From contig CANEVO010000050.1 of assembly GCA_947442255.1 (NCBI GenBank), positions 1 through 29,607 of the forward strand: a DNA stretch of 29,607 nt, read 5' to 3'. This DNA is from Opitutia bacterium (GTDB taxonomy: Bacteria > Verrucomicrobiota > Verrucomicrobiae > Opitutales > Opitutaceae). The notes below the pieces were generated by a model. The model worked only from the letters and a program-made list of their open reading frames with translations. It had not been told where the DNA came from and did not search any database. The translations under genes and the position numbers were made by a program. Of the stretch, positions 1 to 9,800 are shown piece by piece. Every line of letters begins with the position of its first letter. Position 1 is the first letter of the stretch.

Positions 1-151
1 GGGTCTTTTTCGTCCCCCCGCAATCGTCGCCCGGTAATTCGTTTGTCTGAAACTTACCGTTGGCATCGTCGTCGAGATCTGATTTTTCTGCACCGCTTTC
101 ACCCCCGAAGCAAAAGCCGACTTGGCAAACCTCTGTCTGCATTCTCCCCTC

Positions 152-1063
152 ATGAAATCCCTCGTTCCGATTCCTGTACTTATCGCCGTTTTCGCGATCA
201 CTGGCCACGCCCAATCGAGCTCAGGCCCGGCAGTGGCCGCCTTGGGCAAGGCGCTGGCGTTTCATGCCTCGTTCGATCACGGGCCCAACGCCGATTTTGC
301 CCGAGGCGACAAGACGCTCTACACGTTCGCGAACGCGCAGCAACGGGCGCAGGGCGGGGTCGTCGGCCTGCCGGACGACACAGTCAAGATCACCAAGGGG
401 TCGGGCCGTTACGGCGACGCGCTGCTCTTCACGAAGAAAAACCCGATCAAGCCTTTCTTCAAAGACGGCGGCAACATCGGTTACAGCAGCACGGATTGGA
501 ATCGCACGGTTTCGGTCTGGTTGCGGCTTTCGCCGGATGTCGATCTTGAGCCCGGTTATTGCGATCCGCTGCAGATCAACGGCAGCGATGGTAACAAGGG
601 CTTCATCTTTCTCGAGTTCGACAAGGATACCAAGCCGCGGCATTTCCGGTTCGCCGTTCGCCCGCTCGTTGAGATTTGGGACCCGAAACGGACGGGCTGG
701 ACTGATATGCCCTACGACAAGCGCCCGATGGTGCAGGTTGAGCGCGCGCCGTTTTCCCAAGCGCACTGGACGCATGTGGTCTTTACGCTGGAGCACATCA
801 ACGCGAAGAACGCCAAGCCAACTGCGAAGATGTACATCGACGGACAGCTCCAGGGCGCGATTGAAAACTGGGACCTGACCTTCGGCTGGGCACCGGATTC
901 GGCGCAGCTCTCCCTCGGTTCGGCCTACGTTGGGTTCGTGGATGATATCTCGGTCTTTGACCGCGCGCTCACGGATGCCGAGGTGAAGGTGCTGCACCAG
1001 CTCCCGAATGGCGTGGCGGACCTCCACAAGGCGGGCACCGGCGCGGCTTCCGGACGGAAGTAG
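152..1063 (+). CDS. Exported LamG/concanavalin-like domain protein
   Basis: The predicted protein has 303 residues. It starts with a signal peptide (about residues 1-20, ending near GHAQ), which is why I chose the ATG at 152 over an in-frame TTG at 122. The rest resembles a LamG-like jelly-roll domain: an N-terminal AFHASFDHG strand, the typical HWTHVVFTLE segment at about residue 205, MYIDGQLQG at about 227, and a closing VDDISVFDRALTDAEV segment from about 263. In this fold these parts are conserved strands around a concave, often carbohydrate- or ligand-binding face. No catalytic motif is visible, so a binding or adhesion role in the periplasm or outside the cell is an inference. It lies 70 bases ahead of a ceramidase-like gene on the same strand and is probably co-transcribed with it. 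No Shine-Dalgarno sequence is seen. Confidence 0.8.
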   Translation: MKSLVPIPVLIAVFAITGHAQSSSGPAVAALGKALAFHASFDHGPNADFARGDKTLYTFANAQQRAQGGVVGLPDDTVKITKGSGRYGDALLFTKKNPIKPFFKDGGNIGYSSTDWNRTVSVWLRLSPDVDLEPGYCDPLQINGSDGNKGFIFLEFDKDTKPRHFRFAVRPLVEIWDPKRTGWTDMPYDKRPMVQVERAPFSQAHWTHVVFTLEHINAKNAKPTAKMYIDGQLQGAIENWDLTFGWAPDSAQLSLGSAYVGFVDDISVFDRALTDAEVKVLHQLPNGVADLHKAGTGAASGRK

Positions 1064-1133
1064 TCTTCAAGTCAAGTCGGGCGCGGGAGCCGGCTTCAAC
1101 CCGGCCGCGGGATCAAGCAGTGGCTTTCATTTT

Positions 1134-2501
1134 ATGAAATTAACAGGTTTGTTCGGAGTGGCTGTTGCCCATGCTTTTCTCGCCACGTTCGGGTTTGCCG
1201 CCGCGGCGCCGGCGGACGCCGCGCTGTGGAAGGCGGGAGTGGCGGCCATTGACATCACCCCCGAGGGGGCCGTCTGGATGGCTGGCTACGGCCATCGCAA
1301 CAAGCCGAGCGAAGGCGTTTCCCAGCATCTTTTCGCCAAGGCGCTGGCCATTGAAGATTCGGTTGGGACCCGGATGGTGATGATAACCTTGGATTTGATC
1401 GGGGTGCCGAAAGCGTTGCGCGAGGAAGTGGAGCGTGTTGCGCGCGAGCGGCACGGCCTGCCCCCGGAAGCCATCCTGCTGAACGCGTCCCACACCCACT
1501 CGGGGCCTTCGCCGTATCGTCGTGGCGTGAGCGATCCGGCGTATTACGAAAAAGCGGAGGCTTACGGAAAGCTTTTGCAGGAAAAAGTTCTTCGTGTGAT
1601 TGCCGATGCGCTGGCGCACACCCAGCCCGCGCGCCTCTCTTACACCCACGCCCGGGCCGGCTTTGCGATGAATCGGCGGTTGCGCGTCGGGACGGAGATT
1701 CGCAACAGTCCCAATCCCGACGGCCCGGTTGACCATGACGTGCCGGTTTTGCGGGTCACAGAACCGGAAGGGAAAATTCGGGCCATCCTTTTCGGTTATG
1801 CCTGCCACAATACCACCACCGACTTCTACAAGATTAATGCCGACTATGCCGGTTTCGCCCAAGCGTACCTTGAGGAAACGCACCCGGGAGCGGTGGCGCT
1901 CTTCATGATGGGCGCGGGCGGGGATCAGAATCCCTATCCCCGCTACGCTTCGCTTGATCAGGCGGCCCAGCACGGGCGCACCCTGGCCAACGCGGTTGAA
2001 GCGGGCTTGGCGGTGATTAATCCCCGGCCGGTCCAGGGCCCCCTGCGGAGTGCCTTCGGCTATGCCGATATGGATTTTGCCGATACGAGCCGGGTGGACC
2101 TTGAGCGCCGTGCCCGCTCGCGCAACGCTGCGGAGAAAAAGCGGGCCGAAGATTTGCTCAAACAGCTCGAAACGCAGGGCGAATTGCCCAAAAGCTATCC
2201 CTGTCCCGTCCAAGTCGTGCATTTTGGTCGCGATTTGACGCTGGTTGCAATCGGCGGCGAGACGACCGTGGAATATTCCCTTCGACTTAAGCGAGAGCTG
2301 AGCTCCGATTTTCCGGCGGTCTGGGTGGCGGGCTATTCCAACGATGTCTTCGGCTACCTTGGGAGTCGGCGCATAATCGTCGAGGGCGGATACGAGGGAT
2401 ACTCGGCGAACTTGGCACGACACCCGGGGCCGTGGGCGACTTCGACCGAGGATCGCGTTATCGGAAAAGTCTACGAGCTCAGTCGATCGATTAACCATTG
2501 A
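1134..2501 (+). CDS. Neutral/alkaline ceramidase-like exported hydrolase (first copy)
   Basis: The 455-residue protein begins with a signal peptide (about residues 1-27, AAAAPADA region), which supports the ATG at 1134 over longer in-frame starts. The mature part matches the N-terminal catalytic domain of neutral/alkaline non-lysosomal ceramidase: VAAIDITPEG near residue 36, NASHTHSG at 118-125 (a zinc-ligand His region), GYACHNTT at 221-228 (second His), MGAGGDQNP at 259-267, GGETTVEY at 374-381 (Glu ligand region) and GYSNDVFGY at 400-408 with a GGYEGYS segment after it. In studied members these residues hold zinc and hydrolyse an N-acyl linkage. Many bacterial homologues annotated this way have unknown substrates, so ceramide is not proven. 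It lacks the C-terminal beta domain of full-length neutral ceramidases (about 650-700 residues). A second, diverged copy lies at 5178-6569. Confidence 0.85.
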   Translation: MKLTGLFGVAVAHAFLATFGFAAAAPADAALWKAGVAAIDITPEGAVWMAGYGHRNKPSEGVSQHLFAKALAIEDSVGTRMVMITLDLIGVPKALREEVERVARERHGLPPEAILLNASHTHSGPSPYRRGVSDPAYYEKAEAYGKLLQEKVLRVIADALAHTQPARLSYTHARAGFAMNRRLRVGTEIRNSPNPDGPVDHDVPVLRVTEPEGKIRAILFGYACHNTTTDFYKINADYAGFAQAYLEETHPGAVALFMMGAGGDQNPYPRYASLDQAAQHGRTLANAVEAGLAVINPRPVQGPLRSAFGYADMDFADTSRVDLERRARSRNAAEKKRAEDLLKQLETQGELPKSYPCPVQVVHFGRDLTLVAIGGETTVEYSLRLKRELSSDFPAVWVAGYSNDVFGYLGSRRIIVEGGYEGYSANLARHPGPWATSTEDRVIGKVYELSRSINH

Positions 2502-2547
2502 CCGAGTGGATTCCCGCGGCGCGGCCGATGATCCACGGGGTCATGAA

Positions 2548-2569
2548 CCGTTTTATCTTTGGTAAACGG
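2548..2569. promoter_or_regulatory. Interrupted palindrome upstream of the heme protein gene
   Basis: CCGTTT (2548-2553) and AAACGG (2564-2569) form a perfect 6-base inverted repeat around a 10-base centre, in the 179-base gap before the c-heme protein gene. The flanking bases (CCGTTTTA and GTAAACGG) resemble half-sites of LacI-family operators, but the spacing is wider than usual. It could be an operator, a weak hairpin or chance. No regulator gene is in the window. Confidence 0.25.
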
Positions 2570-2680
2570 CTCGGCACGCATTTCATCTAGCAAAGTCAGG
2601 CGCAAGGCGTGATCCTTCTTCCGGTTTCAATCGTCTGGTCGCCAGCACTTACTCCAACCCTCGTCAGCCGTTTTCCATCC

Positions 2681-5164
2681 ATGCGCCTCAGTGTTTTATT
2701 TCCGTTACTCGCTGCCGTTTCGACGTGCTGCCTTCATGCCCAAGTCGGAGATGGCTCCGACATTGATCGTTCGAAACCACCGGCCACATGGAATATCCCC
2801 GCCGCCCCGGTGCGGACTCCGGAGGAATCGATGAAGCTTTTCGACCTGCCGGCTGGATTCCGGGTGGAGGTAGTAGCCGCGGAACCACTCGTGCAGGATC
2901 CGATTTCGATCTGCTTCGACGAGCGTGGCCGAATTTGGATGTTGGAGTGGCCGACCTATAACAAGCAGTTGCGGGGTGTCTTCCCCGGCTTGGAGAATCT
3001 GCCGACTCCGAAGTCGCGCGTGGTCATACTCGAAGACACCGACGGGGACGGACGAATGGACCGGCGCACGGTCTTTTTGGAAGATTTCGATTTTCCGCGT
3101 GGATTGCAGGTCATGAAGGACGGCGCACTGGTGCTCAAGCTTCCCGAGCTTGTCGTGGCGCACGACACCAATGGCGACGATCGGGCGGACCGGCAGGAGG
3201 TGCTGCTCAAGGGCCTCGAGGTGCCGGTAAATCCCCACGGAGCGCAGAGCAATTTGCTCCGGGCGATGGACAACTGGATTTATGGTTCTCGTTTTACCCA
3301 GAGAATGCGCGAGTCCGGCGGTTCCTGGCTCTGGCAGCCCAGTCTCAGCCTGCGGGGCCAGTGGGGATTCTCCCAGGACAATTACGGTCGTTTTTTGTAC
3401 TCCTCTAATGGCGACCACCTGCGGGGTGACCTGGTGCCGGAACACTACTACACGCGGAATCCGAACTACCCGGTCACGGCCGGGATCGATGTTCGTTATC
3501 CCGCCGACCAGACCACCTGGCCCCACGCGGTGACGGCGGGCATCAATCGCCGCGCCCAGCTGCGCGGCGAAAACGGGACGCTCCAGTCTTTTACCTCCAA
3601 CACTGCGCCGACGGTTTACCGCGGAGATCAGTTTCCAGCCGAATACGTCGGCAACGTTTTTCTCGGCGAAGTCGCCGGCCGCTTGATCCGGCGCAGCGTG
3701 CTCACGGAAAAAGAAGGCATGATCACGGCCGAAAACGCCTACAACAAACGGGAGTTCCTTTTCTCCCACGACGAGCGCTTCCGACCGGTTTACACTTCGA
3801 ATGGACCGGACGGTGCCTTGTACATCGCGGACATGTACCGCGGCCTGATCGAAGGCCACCTTTTCATCACGAGTTATCTGCGTAATCAAATTATCGAGCG
3901 GGGACTGCAACAACCCTTCGCGGGGATGGGACGCATCTATCGCATCGTGCATGAAGGCCGTCCGCGCGTGCCGGTTCCCAAGGTTGACCGCAACGACCCC
4001 GCTGCGTGGGTTGCTCTCTTGGCGCATCCAAACGGTTTCTGGCGAGATGCCGCGCAGCGGATCATTGTCGAAAAGGCGGACCGGCGGGTGACCTCCGCGG
4101 TGCGCAAAATGGCCCTTGAGCATGCCGACGAACTCGCACGACTGCATGCGCTCTGGACCTTGGAGGGTCTCGATGCGATCACCCCTGAAATTCTGACCCA
4201 AGCCCTGGCCGATTCCTCGGTTCATCTGCGCAAGGCGGCTCTTCGCATCTCAGAGCCGTTCCTGCAGGATCAAGGAGTGGCAAGCCGTGTCCTGGCACTC
4301 GTTGGCGACCCTCGGATCGAGGTCCGCCGCCAGTTGCTTTTTACCCTCGGCGAGGGCAAGGGAGCAGCGATGGAGCAGGCGATGGCCACCATTCTCCAGC
4401 GTGACGGCGAAAAGCCAATCATGGTGGAGGCCGCACTCAGCGGGTTGCACAATCGGGAATTGGCGTTTCTTGACTTGCTGCTGAAAATCGCCGCTTGGAG
4501 TCAAAAAAGCGCCAGCGCCACCCGTCTGTATGGAGCTCTTGCGCAGGCGATCGTAAATTCCGGTAAGCTGGAAGAATTGGAACGACTCCTGGGCCATGTT
4601 TCGGATGCCGAAAAGCGGGCACCATGGGTTAGGGTTGCGCTGTTGGATGGCATGGTGGAGGCCAAGAAGCGTGGTTTGGAACGCTTGCCGGCAGCCTTGG
4701 CGATCGTCGAGAAATCCAGTCAAAAAGAGGTGGAAACCCGGGCGGCGGCACTGCGAAAATCGTGGAGCACAGCAGTGCCCGCAGCCCCGACGGCGGGCGG
4801 CCGGCGCGGTCGCATCAATTCAAACTTTGATCGCGGCGAGGGTTTGTTCGCAATTTGCAGCGCCTGCCACGGCCCGGAGGGAAAAGGCCAGCCAACGATT
4901 GCGCCGCCGCTGGTTGAATCGGCCGTGCTCGCCGGCCCGCCCGAGGAAGTCATTCGCAGCGTGCTCTTTGGCCGTAACCAGGATCGCAAGAACAAGGCGT
5001 TTCCCGATATGCCGCCTTTGGGGGGCTTGGGCGACGAAGACATTTCCGCGGTCATTTCTTACGTCCGCGCAAAGTGGGGTGCAGCGGCGAGCCCGGTCAC
5101 CGCTGCGGACGTAAAAAAGATTCGCGATGCCGGGGCCGCCAACGCGCCGGCAACCAATCGATAA
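2681..5164 (+). CDS. PVC-type membrane-bound dehydrogenase-like protein with C-terminal cytochrome c domain
   Basis: The 827-residue protein has a signal peptide (about residues 1-21, LLAAVSTCCLHAQ), which favours the ATG at 2681 over a longer start at 2609. After it come a beta-propeller region (about 45-430) resembling the membrane-bound dehydrogenase/glucose-sorbosone dehydrogenase type, with DTDGDGRMD and DTNGDDRAD calcium-binding-like loops; an alpha-helical HEAT-like region (about 440-690); and a C-terminal cytochrome c domain with one heme site CSACH at 726-730 and a likely axial methionine in PDMPPLG (Met 777). This domain order is characteristic of large protein families in Planctomycetes and Verrucomicrobia. 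The heme implies electron transfer in the periplasm, perhaps from oxidation of a sugar or other substrate bound by the propeller, which is an inference. The next gene starts 14 bases after its stop, so they are very likely one transcript. Confidence 0.9.
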   Translation: MRLSVLFPLLAAVSTCCLHAQVGDGSDIDRSKPPATWNIPAAPVRTPEESMKLFDLPAGFRVEVVAAEPLVQDPISICFDERGRIWMLEWPTYNKQLRGVFPGLENLPTPKSRVVILEDTDGDGRMDRRTVFLEDFDFPRGLQVMKDGALVLKLPELVVAHDTNGDDRADRQEVLLKGLEVPVNPHGAQSNLLRAMDNWIYGSRFTQRMRESGGSWLWQPSLSLRGQWGFSQDNYGRFLYSSNGDHLRGDLVPEHYYTRNPNYPVTAGIDVRYPADQTTWPHAVTAGINRRAQLRGENGTLQSFTSNTAPTVYRGDQFPAEYVGNVFLGEVAGRLIRRSVLTEKEGMITAENAYNKREFLFSHDERFRPVYTSNGPDGALYIADMYRGLIEGHLFITSYLRNQIIERGLQQPFAGMGRIYRIVHEGRPRVPVPKVDRNDPAAWVALLAHPNGFWRDAAQRIIVEKADRRVTSAVRKMALEHADELARLHALWTLEGLDAITPEILTQALADSSVHLRKAALRISEPFLQDQGVASRVLALVGDPRIEVRRQLLFTLGEGKGAAMEQAMATILQRDGEKPIMVEAALSGLHNRELAFLDLLLKIAAWSQKSASATRLYGALAQAIVNSGKLEELERLLGHVSDAEKRAPWVRVALLDGMVEAKKRGLERLPAALAIVEKSSQKEVETRAAALRKSWSTAVPAAPTAGGRRGRINSNFDRGEGLFAICSACHGPEGKGQPTIAPPLVESAVLAGPPEEVIRSVLFGRNQDRKNKAFPDMPPLGGLGDEDISAVISYVRAKWGAAASPVTAADVKKIRDAGAANAPATNR

Positions 5165-5177
5165 AACATTTTCGACC

Positions 5178-6569
5178 ATGAATATTTTGCCATCAAAAGT
5201 CTGGGGACTTCTCATTGCGGGATTTTGTCTCTTTAGCGTCGGGCGTGCGGCCGACGCCGTGACGCTGCGGATTGGTGCTGCCCGGGCTGACATTACCCCC
5301 GATCCCGAGGTCCTGAACTGGGTGACGGGCAAACCGTATAAGGAGATTCTCGATCGCATCTTCGTGCAGGCGCTCGTGGTCGACGATGGCAGCCAGAAAG
5401 TCGCAATCCTGCGGTGGGATCTGGTCGACGTCAGCGAATCGGCGCGCGACGAAGTGCGTAAGCGAATTTCTTCCGCGCTCCAGATTCCGGCTGAAAACAT
5501 CCTGATCAACGCGAGCCACAATCACTCCGCCCCCTGGGCGCCGGTCTATACCGACGATTACCGCGGGACGGAACGCGATGTGTGGTGGGTTCTCCGGCAC
5601 ATGCCTTCGCAAAATGACGAACCGCATTTCAAAAAATGGATGGGGCAACTTCTCGACCAGTCGCTGAAGGCCACCCAAGGCGCCGTCGCCGCGTTGCAGC
5701 CGGCAACGCTTTCCATCGCCCGCGTTTCAATCGGCGAATACGTCCAGAACCGGCGGCCGCGCGCACCGCGGTGGGGCGTGGTTCCGGCCCCGGCCGGGGC
5801 CGGTCGTAATCGCAACCCGGATCCTGCCGTGCTGGCCGGCGGCGCAACCTTCGGAGCTCTCGATCGAACGATGAACATTCTCAGTTTTCGCGATGGCACC
5901 GAGCGCATCATCGCCTCGCTGTTTCAAATGTCGTGCCACTCGGTTTCAATCTATCCGTCGAATCCCGGTCTATCCGCCGACTGGCCCGGACCGGCGACGG
6001 CGAAAATCGCGGCTGCGTTGGGTGGTGCGGAAGCGATGTTTCTGCAGGGTTGCACGGGCGACATTAATCCGTGGCGGCGTGGCCGGGAGGCAGTCGAGGA
6101 AATGGGGAAAGCCCTTGGCGAAAAAGCCCGGGCGGCGGAAGCGGAGCACGCACGGCTCGTGCCCGGAAAGTTGCACGTCGCGCGAGCGGAATTGGGCTTG
6201 CCGCTGACACCGGCGGCACAAGCCCGTACCGGGCTGGAGTCCGTTCGAGCGGAAGTTCAAGTCATCGTCTGCGGCCCAGTCGCAATCGTCGCGCTGCCCG
6301 GGGAAGTCATGACGGAAATCGGCATGGCCATTCGGGACCGCTCGCCGTTTCCGCAAACGCTGGTGCTAGGGTACTCCAACGGCAACGGTGTTCATTATGT
6401 CGGTTTGCCTGGCGAAAAGGCGCGTGGAGGGTACGAAGCTGGAGTCGCAGGTGCCGGTACCGACGAATGCGGGGCCATGCTGGTGGAAACTGCCCTGCGG
6501 CTGATCAACGACGTTTACGGACGCGCGCAACCGACGACACCTACCCGCACCACTCAAGGCACCAGATAA
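5178..6569 (+). CDS. Neutral/alkaline ceramidase-like exported hydrolase (second copy)
   Basis: The 463-residue protein has a signal peptide (about residues 1-25, LLIAGFCLFSVGRAADA), which fits the ATG at 5178, 14 bases after the preceding stop. It shows the same family signatures as the protein at 1134-2501: AARADITPDPE near 34-44, NASHNHSAP at 111-119, a CHSVS motif at 253-257, GCTGDINP at 291-298, LPGEVMTEIG at 373-382 and GYSNGNGVHYVG at 398-409 followed by GGYEAG. The two proteins share motifs but differ widely between them, so they look like old paralogues rather than a recent duplication. The expected zinc-binding His and Glu positions appear to be kept. The substrate is unknown. Being interleaved with the heme protein argues for a joint role in breaking down one exported substrate. 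Confidence 0.85.
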   Translation: MNILPSKVWGLLIAGFCLFSVGRAADAVTLRIGAARADITPDPEVLNWVTGKPYKEILDRIFVQALVVDDGSQKVAILRWDLVDVSESARDEVRKRISSALQIPAENILINASHNHSAPWAPVYTDDYRGTERDVWWVLRHMPSQNDEPHFKKWMGQLLDQSLKATQGAVAALQPATLSIARVSIGEYVQNRRPRAPRWGVVPAPAGAGRNRNPDPAVLAGGATFGALDRTMNILSFRDGTERIIASLFQMSCHSVSIYPSNPGLSADWPGPATAKIAAALGGAEAMFLQGCTGDINPWRRGREAVEEMGKALGEKARAAEAEHARLVPGKLHVARAELGLPLTPAAQARTGLESVRAEVQVIVCGPVAIVALPGEVMTEIGMAIRDRSPFPQTLVLGYSNGNGVHYVGLPGEKARGGYEAGVAGAGTDECGAMLVETALRLINDVYGRAQPTTPTRTTQGTR

Positions 6570-6590
6570 CGGGCAGATCAGGTCCGATAA

Positions 6591-6612
6591 CCCGCGCCCG
6601 GCGGAACGCGGG
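6591..6612 (+). terminator. GC-rich hairpin after the second ceramidase-like gene
   Basis: CCCGCG (6591-6596) pairs perfectly with CGCGGG (6607-6612) around a 10-base loop, 21 bases after the stop codon. No T-run follows, so it is not a standard intrinsic terminator. It may stabilise the 3' end or slow the polymerase. Confidence 0.3.
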
Positions 6613-6862
6613 CATCAACTGCGATCGACTTCGCGCGCCGTCGGTCTTGGATTGCCCACCGGCATTTGACGGTCGAGACATTGGCGCAGGCGCGTTAGGG
6701 AAGGACTCCGGCCTAACACGCCCTACTACTTAAGCGACCTTGCGTGTCACGAAGCTTTAAAGCATGCGTCGAACTCACACGCGCTCGTCCTTGGTGACCG
6801 TGAGGCGTTGGCGTTGGCGCCAAACCTGCAAGATGGAAGCTCAACCTGATACTACCCCCCCT
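6613..6862 (+). other. Leader region before the TonB-dependent receptor
   Basis: This 250-base stretch has no gene I can support. It holds an inverted repeat GTTAGG/CCTAAC (6694-6717, 12-base loop) and a 10-base palindrome TTGGCGCCAA (6814-6823), about 40 bases before the chosen start. A TTGACG hexamer at 6667-6672 has no convincing -10 partner. In-frame starts at 6764 and 6833 would place an Arg-rich, non-signal-like stretch ahead of the signal peptide, so they were not used. Confidence 0.3.
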
Positions 6863-9800
6863 ATGAACCCGACCAGCGCCAGTATTGCTCGATTGTTCCG
6901 CGGAGGCTGCGTCCTCCTCGTTTGTTCCTGGATGTCCCTGATTGCCGCCGGTCAAACGAGAACCGGTGGAACGATCAGCGGCCAGGTCAGTAATGCCGCG
7001 ACCCGTTCCTACCTCGAAGGAGCCGTGGTGGAGATTGAAGGCTCCCGCCTTTCGACCGTCACTGATCGCGAAGGCCGTTATCAATTGTTCGGAGTTCCCG
7101 CCGGCGCCGCTACCCTGTTGGTGATCTTCACGGGCTTGGACTCGCAACGAATTCCGGTGACAGCGGCGACCGGCGAGACCGTGGTCCGCAACGTGGAATT
7201 GACGTCGGAGGTATACAAACTGGAAAAATTTACCGTTGCCGGCATGCGCGAAGGCACGGCGCTCGCGGCGACACTGCAAAGGCAGGCGCCCAACGTGAAA
7301 AACATCGTTTCGTCCGACACCTTCGGCAACGTGGCCGACGGCAACATGGGAGATTTTCTCGTCCGTTTGCCCGGAATCACGGCGAACTACACCAACGGCG
7401 ACATCCGGACCGTTTCCATCCGCGGCGCCAGTTCGGAGCTGAATTCCGTAACGATGGACGGCCAGCGGGTGGCCAGCGCGCAGTCCGCCAATGCCGGCCG
7501 GGCCTTCGAATTCGAACAGGCTTCCATGGCGAACGTTGAATCCATCGAGGTAACGAAGGCACCGACGCCGGACATGGACGCCGATTCGATCGGCGGGGCG
7601 ATCAATCTGGTGACCAAGAGCGCCTTTGGCCGTGCCGGCCGGGTCATCGGCTACACGCTCGGAGCCATCTCGCCCTCGCGATTTAAGATCTATAAGGACA
7701 ACAAGATGATCCAGCCCATTCCCGGAGTGGGACCGTCGCTGGCTCTTTCCTATTCGGAAGTTCTCGGTGAGAAGAAGAACATCGGAATTTACCTCACGGG
7801 GTCATATATCTCGAAGCCGGGTGGCGAAATGCTGACCAACTTGTCGTTTCAAAACTCGCCTGTGATTGCCAAAGGTCAGGCGCCGTATGCCCATCCTTAC
7901 ATGTATTCGTATGTTGGTCCCCAGGAGGGCGGCACCGCTCCGCAGATTCGTGTCGCGACGGGATTGAAGGTCGATTACAAGTACAGCGAGCAGACGACCT
8001 TCGCCTTTAATGCGTCGTACAATTTCTTCCACGAGGAGAATGACGCCCACACCTTCACTCTGACAACCGCCCAGTCTTTGGCGACCTTCGACGCCTCCGG
8101 CAACCGGACCGGAACCGGGGCGATTATGCCCGGCTACAGTGAATATTATACCGAGGTATTCGCGGCCCCGGCCAGCCCGACGGGCACGTTTGGTAATATG
8201 GCGGTATCAGGTAACGACAAGTCGGGACGAACGTTCGTTTTGTCGCCCTCGGCTCGTCACCGTTTCAACGGCTTGGATATCGACTATAATCTCAGCTATT
8301 CCAACGCGGCCACCTTCTACGACATCTCACAGAACCGTCCCAAGTATGATTCAAATCCCAAGGGATCGATTGCGGCGCGCGTGAACGGGATCGGATTTAT
8401 TCTGGATAGGCGCACGGGAGATCCGCGCACGCCATCCTACCGGCAGACGTCCGGACCCGATATGTATAACTTAAATAATTATTCTGGACTGACCCTGACT
8501 CAAAATGACCGTCGAGGATTCGATCGCATTCTTGGCGCAAAAGCCAATGTGAAAAAAGATTTCGATTTTGCCCTGCCCACCTTCGTCAAGACGGGCTTCT
8601 CCTGGCGCAAGCAGTCTCGCGAACTCTGGAGCCAGAACAATATCTACAACTACACCGGACCGGACGGTATTCTAAACACCGCTGACGACAACAGCGCGAT
8701 CGGGCAGTTTCTAGAAGTTGATGGCCGGCACGATCGCGAGCATGGCATCTATCGCCAGCCGCCGTTCCCCAGCAATTTCAAGGTGGCCCGCCACCAAAAA
8801 GATTTCCCCGAACTCTGGAAGCTAAACGTCACGACCAGTGAAACTTCGAAACAGCAGAATCTGCAATCAGCCGACGAGACAATTTCCGCGGCCTATGTCC
8901 AGACGAACGTCAAGTTCGGGAAGTTCTCCGTCCTTGCCGGCGTCCGGTTTGAGGAAACCAAGGTTAACGGTGAAGGCCCTCTCCAATACGTGTCAAAGGA
9001 GGAAGCCGCCCGTCGGGCGTCATGGGTGGGTACGGTGACCGATCCGGAGGCCCGCCGCCGCGTGATCGCCGAATGGGGCGGCCGGGACACCGCCACGGGC
9101 AAGTACACCAACAGCTTCCCCGGTATCCACCTGAAATATGAACCCTTCCGGGGATTTGTGGCGCGGGCCAGTTATTCGAACGGAATCGGCCGGCCGCCCT
9201 TTGGGAATATCATTCCGCTGACGGTGGCGAACGACACCGCCCAGACGGTTTCGATTCGTAACACCAGTCTGAAGCCGCAGTATGCGGACAACTACGATTT
9301 GAGTGCCGAGTATTATTTTGAGCCCGCCGGCCTGTTTTCCGTCGGTGTCTATCGCAAGAATCTCACCAGTTTCATTTTTTCGGACAACAGTCAGCTGGTT
9401 GGGGCCGGACCCAACAACGGCTTTGAGGGCCTCTATGAAGGTTACCGGTTGACGACCCAGGCCAATGGCGGCTCGGCCCGCCTGCAAGGCTTTGAATGGA
9501 ACTATCAGCAGCAAATGAAAATGAAGTTCCTTCCGACCTGGATGAATGGATTTGGTGTCTATGCGAACTACACCTATCTAAAAACGGAGGGCGACTATGG
9601 TGTTTCTAGTGCCGCTGCCAACGTTTCGAGCGAACTGGCGGGCTTTGTTCCCCAGTCCGCCAACCTTGGGATCAGCTATCTCGGACACAACTGGGACGTG
9701 CGCCTGCAGTGGGTCAACCGGGGGCATTACCTGACGTCGAATTCCACCAATGTGATGCTGGTTCGCTATCAGGCCAGCCGCACGACCCTGAACGTGAAAG

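Noticed and set aside
1140..2498. Minus-strand open frame of 452 codons opposite the first ceramidase-like gene
   Set aside because: Shadow of the plus-strand gene, which has a signal peptide and conserved motifs; the antisense product resembles nothing.
2705..4225. Long minus-strand open frame (506 codons) inside the heme protein gene
   Set aside because: It is antisense to a well-supported family protein, has no recognisable domain, and arises from the GC-rich codon use of the real gene.
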